The position numbers and the translations under genes were made by a program. DNA of 64,000 nucleotides from an uncultured Spirochaetaceae bacterium. GTDB lineage: Bacteria; Spirochaetota; Spirochaetia; Sphaerochaetales; Sphaerochaetaceae. The DNA is taken from positions 1 to 64,000 of the forward strand of contig CALXKS010000005.1 in NCBI GenBank assembly GCA_944389015.1. Direction: 5' to 3'. How positions within the stretch are numbered: position 1 is the stretch's first letter; every line of letters starts with the position of its first letter. Shown piece by piece: positions 50,850-59,451 of the stretch. A model generated the notes under the pieces. It saw nothing but the letters and a program-made list of their open reading frames with translations. It did not search any database and was not told the DNA's origin.

Positions 50850-52247
50850 TCAATCCAGATGCCCAGCAGCATCCATCCTGCGGATTATATCCTTCTCCCT
50901 GATCCTGAGCTTATAGCGCCTATAGAACACGGCAAAACATCCCATATGGGCAAGGAATGTTATTGCCCATGACACAGGATAGGAAACATAGAGGACAAAC
51001 AGCGATCTGTCTATCTGGAATATGGTGAAGATCCAGACAACACGCAGAACACAGGCTCCAAGCAGGGAAACCACTGTCGGTGTGATCGAATAGCCCATGC
51101 CTCGTATCGAACCGCAGGCAACATCCATCATTCCGCAGATGAAATACGTTATGCTGATTATACTGAGTCTTATAAGACCATAACGCACGACCTCAGGATC
51201 CGAGGAATAGATATGCAGAAGCTCTGTACCGAAGATCATAGCCCCTATTCCAAGTATCAGACCTACTGCGGCTACGATTCCAAGACAGCATATGAGAACC
51301 CTGACGATTCTTTCAGCCTTCCCTGCGCCTACATTCTGGCTCGTGAAATTTATCGATGCCTGATACAGAGAGTTCATCGCTGTATAGATGAATCCTTCTA
51401 TATTCTGCGCAGCAGCGTTTCCTGCCATGGTAATCGAACCAAATGAGTTCACAGAGGACTGTATAAGCACGTTTGATATCGAGAAGACTGCACCTGAGAC
51501 ACCGGCGGGAAGACCTATCCTGATTATCTGTTTCAGCTTATCCTTTGATATCCTCAGCCTTGACAGCGTCAGCTTATAGGCAGAATCGGTATGGATCAGA
51601 CAGCGTATTACGAGCAATGCGGAGATATACTGTGAGATGATTGTCGCAAGTGCTACACCGGCTACTCCCATGCCGAATGCAATAACAAAGAAGAGATTCA
51701 AGATGACATTGATGATGCCGGCTGCGGTAAGGAATGCAAGAGGCCTCTTTGTATCCCCTACGGCACGCAGTATCCCAGAGCCGAAGTTGTATAGCATCAA
51801 AGCAGGCATGCCGCAGAAGACTATGCGCATATAGAGCTCGGCCAGAGGCAGAACATCATCTGGAGTTCCCATGAGAAGAAGCAAAGGACCGGCAAGCGCA
51901 ATACCGATTACGACAAGAATACCGCCAGAGACAATGGCGAGAAGTATCGATGTGTGTACTAGGTCATCGATATTCTCCCGGTCTTTTGCTCCATAATACA
52001 TTGCCATAAGCACGCTGCTGCCTGTCGAAAGCCCGATGAATATATTTATGATCAGGTTATTGAGGCTTCCTGTTGATCCGACAGCTGCCATTGCATGGCT
52101 TCCTGTGAATTGTCCAACTACGATGATATCAGCAGCATTGAAGAGAAGCTGGAGTATTCCGGACAGCATCAATGGGATTGAAAAACGAAGAATCTTGCCG
52201 AACAAAGGCCCATTGACCATGTCGATTTCATAAGATGCTTTCTTCAT
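50850..52247 (-). CDS. MATE family efflux transporter
   Basis: This 465-residue inner-membrane protein has twelve predicted helices in two halves. 'MVNGPLFGKILRFSIPLMLS' is the conserved MATE N-terminus, and the second half repeats the pattern near 'IRIGLPAGVSGAVFSISN'. It exports drugs or metabolites with H+ or Na+. AAGGAT lies 5 nt before the ATG at 52247; the longer frame to 52331 would overlap the divergent gene and is less likely. Confidence 0.93.
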   Translation of the reverse strand: MKKASYEIDMVNGPLFGKILRFSIPLMLSGILQLLFNAADIIVVGQFTGSHAMAAVGSTGSLNNLIINIFIGLSTGSSVLMAMYYGAKDRENIDDLVHTSILLAIVSGGILVVIGIALAGPLLLLMGTPDDVLPLAELYMRIVFCGMPALMLYNFGSGILRAVGDTKRPLAFLTAAGIINVILNLFFVIAFGMGVAGVALATIISQYISALLVIRCLIHTDSAYKLTLSRLRISKDKLKQIIRIGLPAGVSGAVFSISNVLIQSSVNSFGSITMAGNAAAQNIEGFIYTAMNSLYQASINFTSQNVGAGKAERIVRVLICCLGIVAAVGLILGIGAMIFGTELLHIYSSDPEVVRYGLIRLSIISITYFICGMMDVACGSIRGMGYSITPTVVSLLGACVLRVVWIFTIFQIDRSLFVLYVSYPVSWAITFLAHMGCFAVFYRRYKLRIREKDIIRRMDAAGHLD

Positions 52248-52330
52248 GGGTATCCTTCTTTGGACTAAAGCTATCATGCTTTCATCCTGTCCGCAAGCAT
52301 CTATTTTTTCAGGCATAGACCTTATTGCCA

Positions 52331-52339
52331 TGGTACCAT
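52331..52339 (+). promoter_or_regulatory. extended -10 promoter of the AlkZ-related gene (leaderless)
   Basis: TGG-TACCAT (52331-52339) ends 6 nt before the ATG at 52346. No ribosome site precedes the ATG. Confidence 0.4.
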
Positions 52340-52345
52340 ATCAGT

Positions 52346-53011
52346 ATGATCAGAACCAAAGAAGATCTTTGCAATGCTGTTGTCAGATTCGGGTTTCTTC
52401 CATTCTTCCGCTCTGTGATATATGGGTTATCGCTGGAGGATATGGCAGATAGCTCCATCTGGTTCCCTCCAGATGGAATGGGAGCCTGGGACTGGAAGGA
52501 AGATATCATAAAAGCAACGGGAGGCGCTTATGGGAGCTTCTTCTCAGGCTGCCCCGGATTCGTATCCCGTGATATGATATTCCCCCTTCTCTCCTACCGG
52601 CGCAACGGCTATGACTTCGAAGGATTCTCAAATGATGGGCATGCCAAGAAGAATGAACGCAGGATCTATGGGATTCTCGAGGAAACAGGAGAGGAGAACT
52701 CCACCTTCCTGAAAGCCAAGAGCGGCATGTCGGAGTCGTCTTTCAGTGAAGCAATGAAGGGACTGCAGATGAATGGTTTCGTCATAGTATCGGGGTTCGA
52801 TTACAGGATCGCAAAGGATGGCAGGAAGTATGGCTGGGGCATTACAAGATACGCTCTGCCGGAAGCTGTATTCGGCGATAATACTGAATCAATGATAGAC
52901 AGCTACTCCCCCGAAAGCGCATTCTCAGCAATGAAAGAACATCTGGAAAAGCTCTTCCCGGAGGAGCCTGAACATCGTATCGATATCTTCCTTGGAGGAA
53001 GAAGGACCTAG
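52346..53011 (+). CDS. AlkZ-related protein
   Basis: This 221-residue protein has the conserved start '[19 protein letters not shown]' and a middle segment '[16 protein letters not shown]', which match the AlkZ-related family of winged-helix proteins. AlkZ itself is a DNA glycosylase acting on interstrand cross-links. This shorter form contains two winged-helix units (about 110-200) but is not proven to be a glycosylase. It is divergent from the MATE gene and overlaps argF convergently by 4 bp. Confidence 0.8.
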   Translation: MIRTKEDLCNAVVRFGFLPFFRSVIYGLSLEDMADSSIWFPPDGMGAWDWKEDIIKATGGAYGSFFSGCPGFVSRDMIFPLLSYRRNGYDFEGFSNDGHAKKNERRIYGILEETGEENSTFLKAKSGMSESSFSEAMKGLQMNGFVIVSGFDYRIAKDGRKYGWGITRYALPEAVFGDNTESMIDSYSPESAFSAMKEHLEKLFPEEPEHRIDIFLGGRRT

Positions 53012-54015
53012 GCAAGAGTTTCTGAGAGCGTTGCGACCATCACAGCCTTGATTGTATGCATTCTGTTCTCAGCCTCATCGAAGACAACAGAGGATGCGCT
53101 TCTGAATACTTCATCGGTCACTTCCATCTCCGAGATCCCGAACTTCTCCTTAACCATCTTAGCCGTTGTCGTATTGAGATCGTGGAAAGAAGGCAGACAA
53201 TGCTCGAATATCGTATTGCAGCCGGTGGACTTCAGGAGATCCATAGTCACCTGATATGGCTTGAGAAGAGCTATCCTCTCCGCCATCTTATCTTCTTCGC
53301 CCATTGAGCACCATATATCTGTATAGATTATATCAGCGCCCTTCACTGCTTCGTACGGATCCTCCGTAATCAATATCTCCGAGCCATTCTCCCCAGCCCA
53401 TGCCTTGCACTGGGCCACAAGAGAAGCAGAAGGATCGAGAGACGCAGGAGTAGCAACAGCATAATCCATACCTACCTTCGATGCCCCTATCATAAGCGCG
53501 TTTGCAACATTGTTGCGTCCATCACCGACATAGGCAAGCTTCATCTGGTCGGGCTTCTTGCCGGTATGCTCTATGGCTGTCAGGAAATCCGCAAGGACCT
53601 GGGTAGGATGATCATCATCTGTAAGCCCATTCCAGACAGGAACACCTGAATACAGAGCAAGATCCTCCACTATCTTCTGCTCAAAGCCCCGGTATTCAAT
53701 CCCATCATAGAGCCTGCCAAGAACTTTTGCAGTATCTTCCAGAGACTCCTTCTTTCCCATCTGGGAATTCGTAAGATATGTCACATTGGCACCTTCATCA
53801 TAAGCGGCGACCTCAAAAGAACAGCGGGTCCTTGTCGAAGTCTTATCGAAAAGAAGGACAATGTTCTTCCCATCAAGCAGCTTCCCGTCAACTGCACTGC
53901 TATGCTTTTTCCCCTTCTTCTTGGCCTTAAGCTCGGCAGCAAGATCGATAAGATACAGTATCTCATCCTTTGTATAGTCTTTGAGCGTAAGAAAGCTTCT
54001 ACCCTTGAGTGTCAT
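53008..54015 (-). CDS. argF: ornithine carbamoyltransferase
   Basis: This 335-residue enzyme converts ornithine and carbamoyl phosphate to citrulline, or the reverse in arginine fermentation. It has the carbamoyl-phosphate motif STRTR, HPTQ and the ornithine site [15 protein letters not shown] lies 7-9 nt before the ATG at 54015; an in-frame TTG 6 nt further upstream is less likely. Two ARG boxes, one inside the promoter spacer, indicate ArgR control. No arcA, arcC or argG is adjacent. Confidence 0.95.
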   Translation of the reverse strand: MTLKGRSFLTLKDYTKDEILYLIDLAAELKAKKKGKKHSSAVDGKLLDGKNIVLLFDKTSTRTRCSFEVAAYDEGANVTYLTNSQMGKKESLEDTAKVLGRLYDGIEYRGFEQKIVEDLALYSGVPVWNGLTDDDHPTQVLADFLTAIEHTGKKPDQMKLAYVGDGRNNVANALMIGASKVGMDYAVATPASLDPSASLVAQCKAWAGENGSEILITEDPYEAVKGADIIYTDIWCSMGEEDKMAERIALLKPYQVTMDLLKSTGCNTIFEHCLPSFHDLNTTTAKMVKEKFGISEMEVTDEVFRSASSVVFDEAENRMHTIKAVMVATLSETLA

Positions 54016-54037
54016 ATCCAATCTCCTTTATGCAGCT

Positions 54038-54066
54038 ATAATAAATATTTATGCATAAACTGTCAA
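54038..54066 (-). promoter_or_regulatory. argF promoter with an ARG box in the spacer
   Basis: On the minus strand TTGACA (54066-54061), a 17-bp spacer and TATTAT (54043-54038). The sequence TGCATAAATATTTA (54055-54042) matches the ArgR box TGAATWWWWATTCA at 12 of 14 positions, and lies in the spacer, where bound ArgR would exclude RNA polymerase. Confidence 0.7.
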
Positions 54067-54081
54067 TATTTATAAAATTAT

Positions 54082-54095
54082 TGTATATTTATTCA
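54082..54095. promoter_or_regulatory. second ARG box upstream of argF
   Basis: TGTATATTTATTCA matches the ArgR box at 13 of 14 positions. It overlaps the rmuC stop codon region, about 40 bp upstream of the first box, and could help ArgR bind cooperatively. Confidence 0.6.
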
Positions 54096-55432
54096 AGCAA
54101 ATCTGGAATATTGGCCTTTTCCAGTGATTCTGATCCTGCAATATCATCAGGGAGCTCAATCCTTTCAAGCTTACCGGTTATCATTGAGTTGCGCTTTACA
54201 GCATCATTTATCCTGTCAGATGCACGATCAATTGCATTCTGGGTCTTCTCAAGATCCTCTCCGAAGCGGAAGAACTGCGTCTTGAGATCCTTGAAAAGCT
54301 GCCAGATTCTCTTGGTGTTCTTCTCTACCTGAAGTGTCTTGAATCCTATCTGCAGAGAATTGATGAGGGCTGCGAAGTTTGTCGGGCCAGTGAGAAGCAC
54401 CCTGTAATCATCCTGCAACGTCTCAGCAAACCCATCCATTCTCAGAAGCTCCGCATAGAGGCTTTCCGTGGGGACAAAGAGAATAGCGAAGTCCGTCGTC
54501 TTCGGTGGAACGATATACTTATCCCTGATATCCCTTGCTTCTGAGAGAACCCTTGTCCTCAGATTCTTCAGAGCTTCCCGTATCATATCCTCATTTCCCT
54601 CTGATACAGCTTCTGAATAGCGCACAAAATCCTCTTTCGGGAATTTTGAATCAATCGGGAGATAAACTTCACCATCGCTATCCTTTCCGGGAAGCTTTAT
54701 GGCAAACTCGACTACAGCTCCGCCTTTTCTAGGAGAGTAGTTCCTGACATACTGCTGAGGCGTCATAAGATCCTGCAGTATGTTCTCTGCCTGTATCTCA
54801 CCCCATGTTCCACGCACTTTGACATTGGAGAACATCCTGTTCAGCGATGAGATGTCACCTGCAAGCTTATCCATCTCTCCGATGCTCTTATACAGAGCTT
54901 CAAGATTGCGCGTCACCTGCTCGAACGACTTTGATATCCTCTCCTCCAGCGTATTCTGAAGCTTCTCATCGACAGTCAGCCTCATCTTCTCCAGCTGCTC
55001 AGAGTTCTCTGTACGTATCTTCTCCATCCCCTTTCCGACTTCCTCGGTAAGCGATGATGTCTCCTTGAGAACTATCTCCATCGTCTTCATATTCTCTTTT
55101 CTGATCTCTGAGAGAATCGTGGATATGGAATCCGTACCTTCCTTCTGCCTTCTGTCGAGCTTCTCATTCAGCTCCCTGTTCTCTCTGAAGAAAAGAGACA
55201 TCTGCTCTCTCTGCGATGTATTTATCTCTTTGATAGCACTCTCAAGCGACTGGATACGCTGCTCGATTGAGAACCTGAAAGCATCAAATGAAGAAGCAGA
55301 TCTGTCCTGCATTTCCTGAGACATTCTCTGGATATCCTTCCTGCTGTTCCCTCTTGCAAGAACAGCTGCAAGGATAACAGCATTCACTGCTGATAGAATA
55401 ACGGATACAAGAACCAACGTTTCGATAGCCAT
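54089..55432 (-). CDS. rmuC: DNA recombination protein RmuC
   Basis: This 447-residue protein limits recombination at inverted repeats. One N-terminal membrane segment (about 5-27) is followed by a long coiled coil (about 30-190) and the PD-(D/E)XK-like RmuC domain with 'VRGTWGEIQAENILQDLM' and 'LPIDSKFPKEDFVRY'. The ATG at 55432 is preferred: TATTAT ends 6 nt before it and the membrane segment then starts correctly. The frame is open to 55612 but overlaps the divergent EamA gene. Confidence 0.92.
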   Translation of the reverse strand: MAIETLVLVSVILSAVNAVILAAVLARGNSRKDIQRMSQEMQDRSASSFDAFRFSIEQRIQSLESAIKEINTSQREQMSLFFRENRELNEKLDRRQKEGTDSISTILSEIRKENMKTMEIVLKETSSLTEEVGKGMEKIRTENSEQLEKMRLTVDEKLQNTLEERISKSFEQVTRNLEALYKSIGEMDKLAGDISSLNRMFSNVKVRGTWGEIQAENILQDLMTPQQYVRNYSPRKGGAVVEFAIKLPGKDSDGEVYLPIDSKFPKEDFVRYSEAVSEGNEDMIREALKNLRTRVLSEARDIRDKYIVPPKTTDFAILFVPTESLYAELLRMDGFAETLQDDYRVLLTGPTNFAALINSLQIGFKTLQVEKNTKRIWQLFKDLKTQFFRFGEDLEKTQNAIDRASDRINDAVKRNSMITGKLERIELPDDIAGSESLEKANIPDLLE

Positions 55433-55438
55433 AAATGA

Positions 55439-55444
55439 ATAATA
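55439..55444 (-). promoter_or_regulatory. -10 box of rmuC (leaderless)
   Basis: TATTAT on the minus strand ends 6 nt before the ATG at 55432. The -35 (TGGGAA, 17 bp away) is poor, so this assignment rests on the spacing shared with seven other genes. Confidence 0.35.
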
Positions 55445-55575
55445 GCCCAGAAATGGATTCATTCCCATAGAACAGAACCATAATGAGTGCTGAATATCAT
55501 ACAGGTATGATAGGAAGCGGATGATAATGAATCCAGGATAATGTATCCTGAATAGCGGATAGGAGCGGGATAATA

Positions 55576-56421
55576 GTGCTTTTCCTTGTATCGGCATTCC
55601 TCTGCAGTGCAATGGTTTCCATTGTCCTGAAGATAGGAGGAAGATGGGAATATGATGAATACGGAATGTTCGCAGTCAACTATGCAGCCTGTCTTGTGCC
55701 TTTTTCAATCTCACAGATTGGAAGAAGCCTTCCCCTGTTCGATGCTGATTTCATGAACTGCGTTGCCTTTGCGGCAATCAATGGCTTTCTGTATCTTATG
55801 GGAATGGTGCTGAACCGGATGAATGTCAGAAGAAACGGAGCTATTCTCCAGTCGGCATTTGCCAGGCTTGGAGTCATGGTGCCGATATGCCTCTCGATAG
55901 TGCTTTTCGGAGAAAGGCCAATGCCACGGCAGATAATAGGAATTGCCATAGTGCTTGCGGCATTCTGTATTATGAATATCCCAGAGAAGAGCTGTGGTGA
56001 TAAGATAAAGCCTGAGTTCGGCCTTCTTCTGCTCGGGCTTCTCTTCGGAGGCATAGCAGACAGCTTCCTGAAAGTATTCCAGGAGTACGGACAGCCAAGC
56101 CTTGAGAACTGGTTCATGGGAATAACATTCCTCACAGCTTCATTGATATGCCTTGCTATCACGGCGCTGAGAAAAGGGAGAATCGGGAAAACAGAGATCA
56201 TCCTCGGGCTCTCGCTTGGAATACCTAACTATCTTTCATCTCTCCTTCTGCTCAGATCGCTCTCATCAGTCAGCGCATATATCGCTTATCCTACATACAG
56301 CGTCGGGGCAATCCTTGCTGTCATTGCTGTAAGCGCTATAGCATTCAGAGAGAGAATCACGAAATGGAGCAGGATTGGCGTTCTGATGATAATCCCTGCG
56401 GTTCTTCTCCTGAATCTCTGA
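55576..56421 (+). CDS. EamA/DMT family transporter
   Basis: This 281-residue inner-membrane protein has about ten hydrophobic segments in two EamA halves; the second half ends with 'FRERITKWSRIGVLMIIPAV', typical of the drug/metabolite transporter superfamily. It may export or import metabolites; substrate unknown. It starts with GTG 10 nt after AGGAG. It is divergent from rmuC and convergent with metQ. Confidence 0.85.
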   Translation: MLFLVSAFLCSAMVSIVLKIGGRWEYDEYGMFAVNYAACLVPFSISQIGRSLPLFDADFMNCVAFAAINGFLYLMGMVLNRMNVRRNGAILQSAFARLGVMVPICLSIVLFGERPMPRQIIGIAIVLAAFCIMNIPEKSCGDKIKPEFGLLLLGLLFGGIADSFLKVFQEYGQPSLENWFMGITFLTASLICLAITALRKGRIGKTEIILGLSLGIPNYLSSLLLLRSLSSVSAYIAYPTYSVGAILAVIAVSAIAFRERITKWSRIGVLMIIPAVLLLNL

Positions 56422-56445
56422 CTCATAAGCCTCGGCTCAGCAAGC

Positions 56446-56476
56446 AAAAAGCTGCCAAGGAAAGCTCCCTGACAGC
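56446..56476 (-). terminator. terminator downstream of metQ
   Basis: GCTGTCA and TGGCAGC (minus strand; plus 56470-56476 and 56451-56457) form a 7-bp stem with one G-T pair, followed by TTTTT. It ends the metQ message about 30 nt after the stop codon. Confidence 0.7.
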
Positions 56477-56502
56477 CAAAATCAATCACATAAGGATTAT
56501 TC

Positions 56503-57306
56503 TCAGTCTACGAGGACAACCTCACCATTCGGGTAGCGCTCTGCAACATACTCTCTTACCTTATCTCCCTTGAGAGCCGAGACAAGAGCCTGTACCTTCG
56601 GATCATCCTGATTGCCATCATTTACAGCAATGACATTCACATACGGGCTGTCCGCATTCTCGATGAAGAGTCCATCGCGTGTCGCGATAAGACCTGCAGG
56701 AATCGCATAGTTGCCATTGATTACAGCTGCATCAACATCTGCGAGGACACGTGGAAGCGATGCGGCCTCAATCTCAGAGAATGAATAGTTATGCGGATTC
56801 TCTGCGATATCAGCAGGAACAGCTTCAAGACCGGCATCAGCCTTGAGGGTGATGAGACCTGCGCTCTGGAGGAGAAGAAGAGCTCTTCCCTCATTCGTAG
56901 GATCATTCGGGATTGCAATCCTTGCGCCATCAGGAATTGCTTCAAGCGCATCATACTTCTGGCTGTATACGGCAAGTGGCTCGATATGGATACCACCGGC
57001 ATTGACGAGCTTATAGCCGCGCTCAGCATTCGCACTCTCCATGTAAGGAAGGTGCTGGAAGTAGTTCGCATCGATATCGCCTGAAGCAAGAGCTTCGTTC
57101 GGAGTCACATAATCGGTGAACTCGACAATCTGAAGATCGATTCCCTGAGCGGCAAGATCATCCTTCACAAGCGAAAGAAGAACACCATGAGGATCAGGGG
57201 TTGCACCCACTTTGAGCACATTCGAATCTGCGGATTCCTTTGAACCGGAAGCGAAAACGGATGCTGCGAGAATAAACACAGCAAGAACAGCAAGAGTCTT
57301 TTTCAT
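56503..57306 (-). CDS. metQ: methionine ABC transporter substrate-binding protein (NlpA family)
   Basis: This 267-residue binding protein has a signal peptide MKKTLAVLAVFILAASVFA and a mature start of SGSKESADSN without the Cys usual in MetQ. The body has the NlpA signature 'VGATPDPHGVLLSLVKDDLA' and 'DANYFQHLPYMESAN'. It delivers D- and L-methionine to MetNI encoded upstream. TTTGGAG precedes the ATG. It is separated from metI by a terminator, a promoter and a Met-rich leader ORF, so its expression can be set apart. Confidence 0.93.
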   Translation of the reverse strand: MKKTLAVLAVFILAASVFASGSKESADSNVLKVGATPDPHGVLLSLVKDDLAAQGIDLQIVEFTDYVTPNEALASGDIDANYFQHLPYMESANAERGYKLVNAGGIHIEPLAVYSQKYDALEAIPDGARIAIPNDPTNEGRALLLLQSAGLITLKADAGLEAVPADIAENPHNYSFSEIEAASLPRVLADVDAAVINGNYAIPAGLIATRDGLFIENADSPYVNVIAVNDGNQDDPKVQALVSALKGDKVREYVAERYPNGEVVLVD

Positions 57307-57393
57307 GAATTTATCTCCAAAATTTGTTTTTATTTTCCTGACGATATCCCTAAGGACCTGATACTCTGATAGAAATGCGGTGGAATAAAAGTA

Positions 57394-57456
57394 TTATGCC
57401 CTCACGGGCATCATGGAGAACATGCGCATGGATGTAATGGAAGATGTCTTTGCCAT
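57394..57456 (-). CDS. Met-rich leader peptide (20 codons) upstream of metQ
   Basis: The ORF starts at an ATG 8 nt after AAGGAG and reads M-A-K-T-S-S-I-T-S-M-R-M-F-S-M-M-P-V-R-A. Five of 20 residues are Met, including MRM and MM near the end. The last codons lie inside the hairpin at 57396-57411. Position behind its own promoter and 87 nt before the metQ ATG fits a ribosome-mediated attenuator responding to methionyl-tRNA supply. No other function is evident. A chance short ORF remains possible. Confidence 0.5.
   Translation of the reverse strand: MAKTSSITSMRMFSMMPVRA
57396..57411 (-). promoter_or_regulatory. hairpin overlapping the Met-Met codons of the metQ leader
   Basis: ATGCCC-GTGA-GGGCAT is a 6-bp stem closed by a GNRA-type tetraloop. 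On the minus strand it is followed by AATACTTTTATT, a weak U-rich tract. A ribosome stalled on the Met codons would prevent folding. Confidence 0.45.
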
Positions 57457-57486
57457 ATCGTGCTCTCCTTTTTCTTTGATGCCTTG

Positions 57487-57515
57487 ATTATGCATAAAGG
57501 TGCAAGAATATGCAA
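57487..57515 (-). promoter_or_regulatory. promoter of the metQ leader transcript
   Basis: On the minus strand TTGCAT (57515-57510), a 17-bp spacer and CATAAT (57492-57487). Transcription would start near 57480, 24 nt before the leader ATG. Confidence 0.55.
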
Positions 57516-57547
57516 TGAATTTTCCATGCCTAAGTTGAAATTTTTAT

Positions 57548-57581
57548 AAAAAAACAGGGGGTCTGGAATATAACTCCCTGT
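57548..57581 (-). terminator. terminator downstream of metI
   Basis: ACAGGG (minus; plus 57576-57581) pairs with CCCTGT (plus 57554-57559) and is followed by seven T on the minus strand. It ends the metNI message before the separate metQ promoter. Confidence 0.75.
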
Positions 57582-57630
57582 CATATAACAAATTGCTATC
57601 TCGATTTTTTTTAATTCCCTATTCAGTCAA

Positions 57631-58317
57631 TCATCTCTTAGCAATAAGATGCGCGCTGATTTTATCACCAATGAACTGAATCACCTCAACCATCACGATA
57701 ATCACGATGACAGCAAAAACCATATATGATGGGCTGAATCGCTGGTATCCATAGCGTATTGCAAGGTCTCCAAGACCACCTCCACCGATAGCACCTGCCA
57801 TAGCTGAATAGCCGATGAGGTTGATGATTGTCAAGGTAACTCCTGACACGAGGGAAGGCAGAGCCTCAGGGATCAGAACCTTGAGTATTATCTGCCAGTT
57901 CGTAGAACCCATAGCACGTGCGGCCTGCACGACTCCTGGGTCCACTTCCTTGAGAGAGGACTCTATGATTCTGGCCACAAAAGGAGCTGCCGCTATTGAG
58001 AGCGGTATCACTGTAGCCATCGTTCCAATACTCGTTCCTATAATCAACCTCGAGAGCGGCATCAGCACGATCATGAGTATTATGAACGGGAATGAACGCA
58101 GTATATTCACAATACGTGAAAGAACATTGTAGAAGACAGGGTGCGGTATGATTCCTCCCTGCTCCTCCGAACTTGTTATATGGAGCAGTATCCCGACAGG
58201 GAGTCCAAGGATCATGGAGAATATCGTGGATAGGAATACCATGACCAGTGTCTGCCATGTAGCCTGGGCAACCAATGTGAACATCGTAGACTGGAAGAAA
58301 GATGCGATAGTTTCCAT
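57631..58317 (-). CDS. metI: methionine ABC transporter permease
   Basis: This 228-residue inner-membrane protein has about five helices and the EAA-type loop 'VQAARAMGSTNWQIILKVLIPEA' (split here as AARAMGS and WQIILKVLIPEA). It is the MetI channel subunit. The ATG at 58317 overlaps the metN stop codon; GAGGAGG lies 8 nt upstream, and a GTG three bases earlier is an equal alternative. Together with MetN and MetQ it imports methionine. Confidence 0.93.
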   Translation of the reverse strand: METIASFFQSTMFTLVAQATWQTLVMVFLSTIFSMILGLPVGILLHITSSEEQGGIIPHPVFYNVLSRIVNILRSFPFIILMIVLMPLSRLIIGTSIGTMATVIPLSIAAAPFVARIIESSLKEVDPGVVQAARAMGSTNWQIILKVLIPEALPSLVSGVTLTIINLIGYSAMAGAIGGGGLGDLAIRYGYQRFSPSYMVFAVIVIIVMVEVIQFIGDKISAHLIAKR

Positions 58318-59309
58318 CACTCAGCCTCCTCTACAAGCACTCCCATCCCAGAAAGAAGCTTAACAGCTTCCGCTGCGATTGAAGCATCCGGCCCGATATC
58401 AGTGATCATAACACCCAGCTCCTCTCCATTTACAGTCTGCACCCCTGCTGCCCTGATATTGAATACAGCCCCTGTCCTTGCGGAAACAGTGGAGATTATA
58501 GGCTCATCAGTTGCCCCACCCCGGAACCGGAGAGTGAAGTGACCGCCATCATTTGACCAGCGGACAATTGACTCGTGGACATTCGTAAGGGATGAAAGGA
58601 AGTCCTTTGTGACATCGCTTTTAGGGGAAGCGAAGATATCCGAGACCGGCCCCTCCTCCACTATGTGGCCTGAATCAAGAACCGCAACACGGTCACAGGC
58701 ATCACGGACAACCTCCATCTGATGCGTGATCATCACAACAGTGAGATTCATCTTCTTCTGGATTTCCTTTATAAGGGAAAGAATTGCCCGTGTAGTCTGC
58801 GGATCGAGTGCGCTTGTAGCCTCATCGCAGAAAAGGATCTCAGGCTTTACAGCAAGCGCTCTGGCTATAGCGACTCTCTGCTTCTGCCCTCCTGAAAGGG
58901 TCGATATAGGAGCATTGCCCCTGCCCTCAAGCCCTACAAGAGCAAGCAGCTCTGCTGTACGCTTCTTTATATATGCCTTATCCATATGGCAGATCTCCAT
59001 CGGATAGGCGATATTATCCTCTGCATTCCTGGAAGAGAAGAGGTTGAAATTCTGGAAGATCATTCCGATCTTCCTTCTCTCCTGTATCAGCTCTTCCTTT
59101 GAGAGATTATCAACACGTCTGTCATCATAGTAGACCTCTCCCTGATCAGGCTTCTCAAGCATCGAAACAAGCCTGACGAGCGTAGACTTGCCTGCGCCTG
59201 AGCGTCCTATGATGCCATAGACAGTGTTGGATGGTATATCAAGGGAAACATCATCGACAGCATGAAGCGATGCATAGTTCCTCTTAAGATTCCTCAGTCT
59301 TATCTGCAT
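58317..59309 (-). CDS. metN: methionine ABC transporter ATP-binding protein
   Basis: This 330-residue ATPase has Walker A GRSGAGKST, the ABC signature LSGGQKQRVAIARAL and Walker B ILFCDEATSALD. A C-terminal NIL domain (about 255-330) binds methionine and causes trans-inhibition in MetN. It is the first gene of metN-metI. Its promoter lies at 59328-59356. Confidence 0.95.
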   Translation of the reverse strand: MQIRLRNLKRNYASLHAVDDVSLDIPSNTVYGIIGRSGAGKSTLVRLVSMLEKPDQGEVYYDDRRVDNLSKEELIQERRKIGMIFQNFNLFSSRNAEDNIAYPMEICHMDKAYIKKRTAELLALVGLEGRGNAPISTLSGGQKQRVAIARALAVKPEILFCDEATSALDPQTTRAILSLIKEIQKKMNLTVVMITHQMEVVRDACDRVAVLDSGHIVEEGPVSDIFASPKSDVTKDFLSSLTNVHESIVRWSNDGGHFTLRFRGGATDEPIISTVSARTGAVFNIRAAGVQTVNGEELGVMITDIGPDASIAAEAVKLLSGMGVLVEEAE

Positions 59310-59327
59310 AAAATACTCCGGAGATTA

Positions 59328-59356
59328 TTTATATCAGATATCTGTATTTAAACCAA
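59328..59356 (-). promoter_or_regulatory. metN promoter with a palindrome in the spacer
   Basis: On the minus strand TTGGTT (59356-59351), 17 bp and TATAAA (59333-59328). CAGATATCTG (59335-59344), a perfect 10-bp palindrome, lies in the spacer and is a candidate operator. Confidence 0.45.
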
Positions 59357-59391
59357 CAGCTTATATACTCCACAATCTGCCATGACAGTCA

Positions 59392-59426
59392 AAAAAAGAA
59401 GCTGTACAGGAGTCAGCCCGTACAGC
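59392..59426 (-). terminator. terminator downstream of kduI
   Basis: GCTGTAC (59401-59407) and GTACAGC (59420-59426) form a 7-bp stem. On the minus strand it is followed by TTC and seven T, a standard intrinsic terminator. Confidence 0.8.
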
Positions 59427-59451
59427 CTCCATAATGCATAACAGAATATGC

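Noticed and set aside
57307-57630. SAM riboswitch (S-box) or T-box before metQ
   Set aside because: The leader is too short and lacks the conserved S-box helices and the T-box motif. The Met-rich ORF explains the region better.
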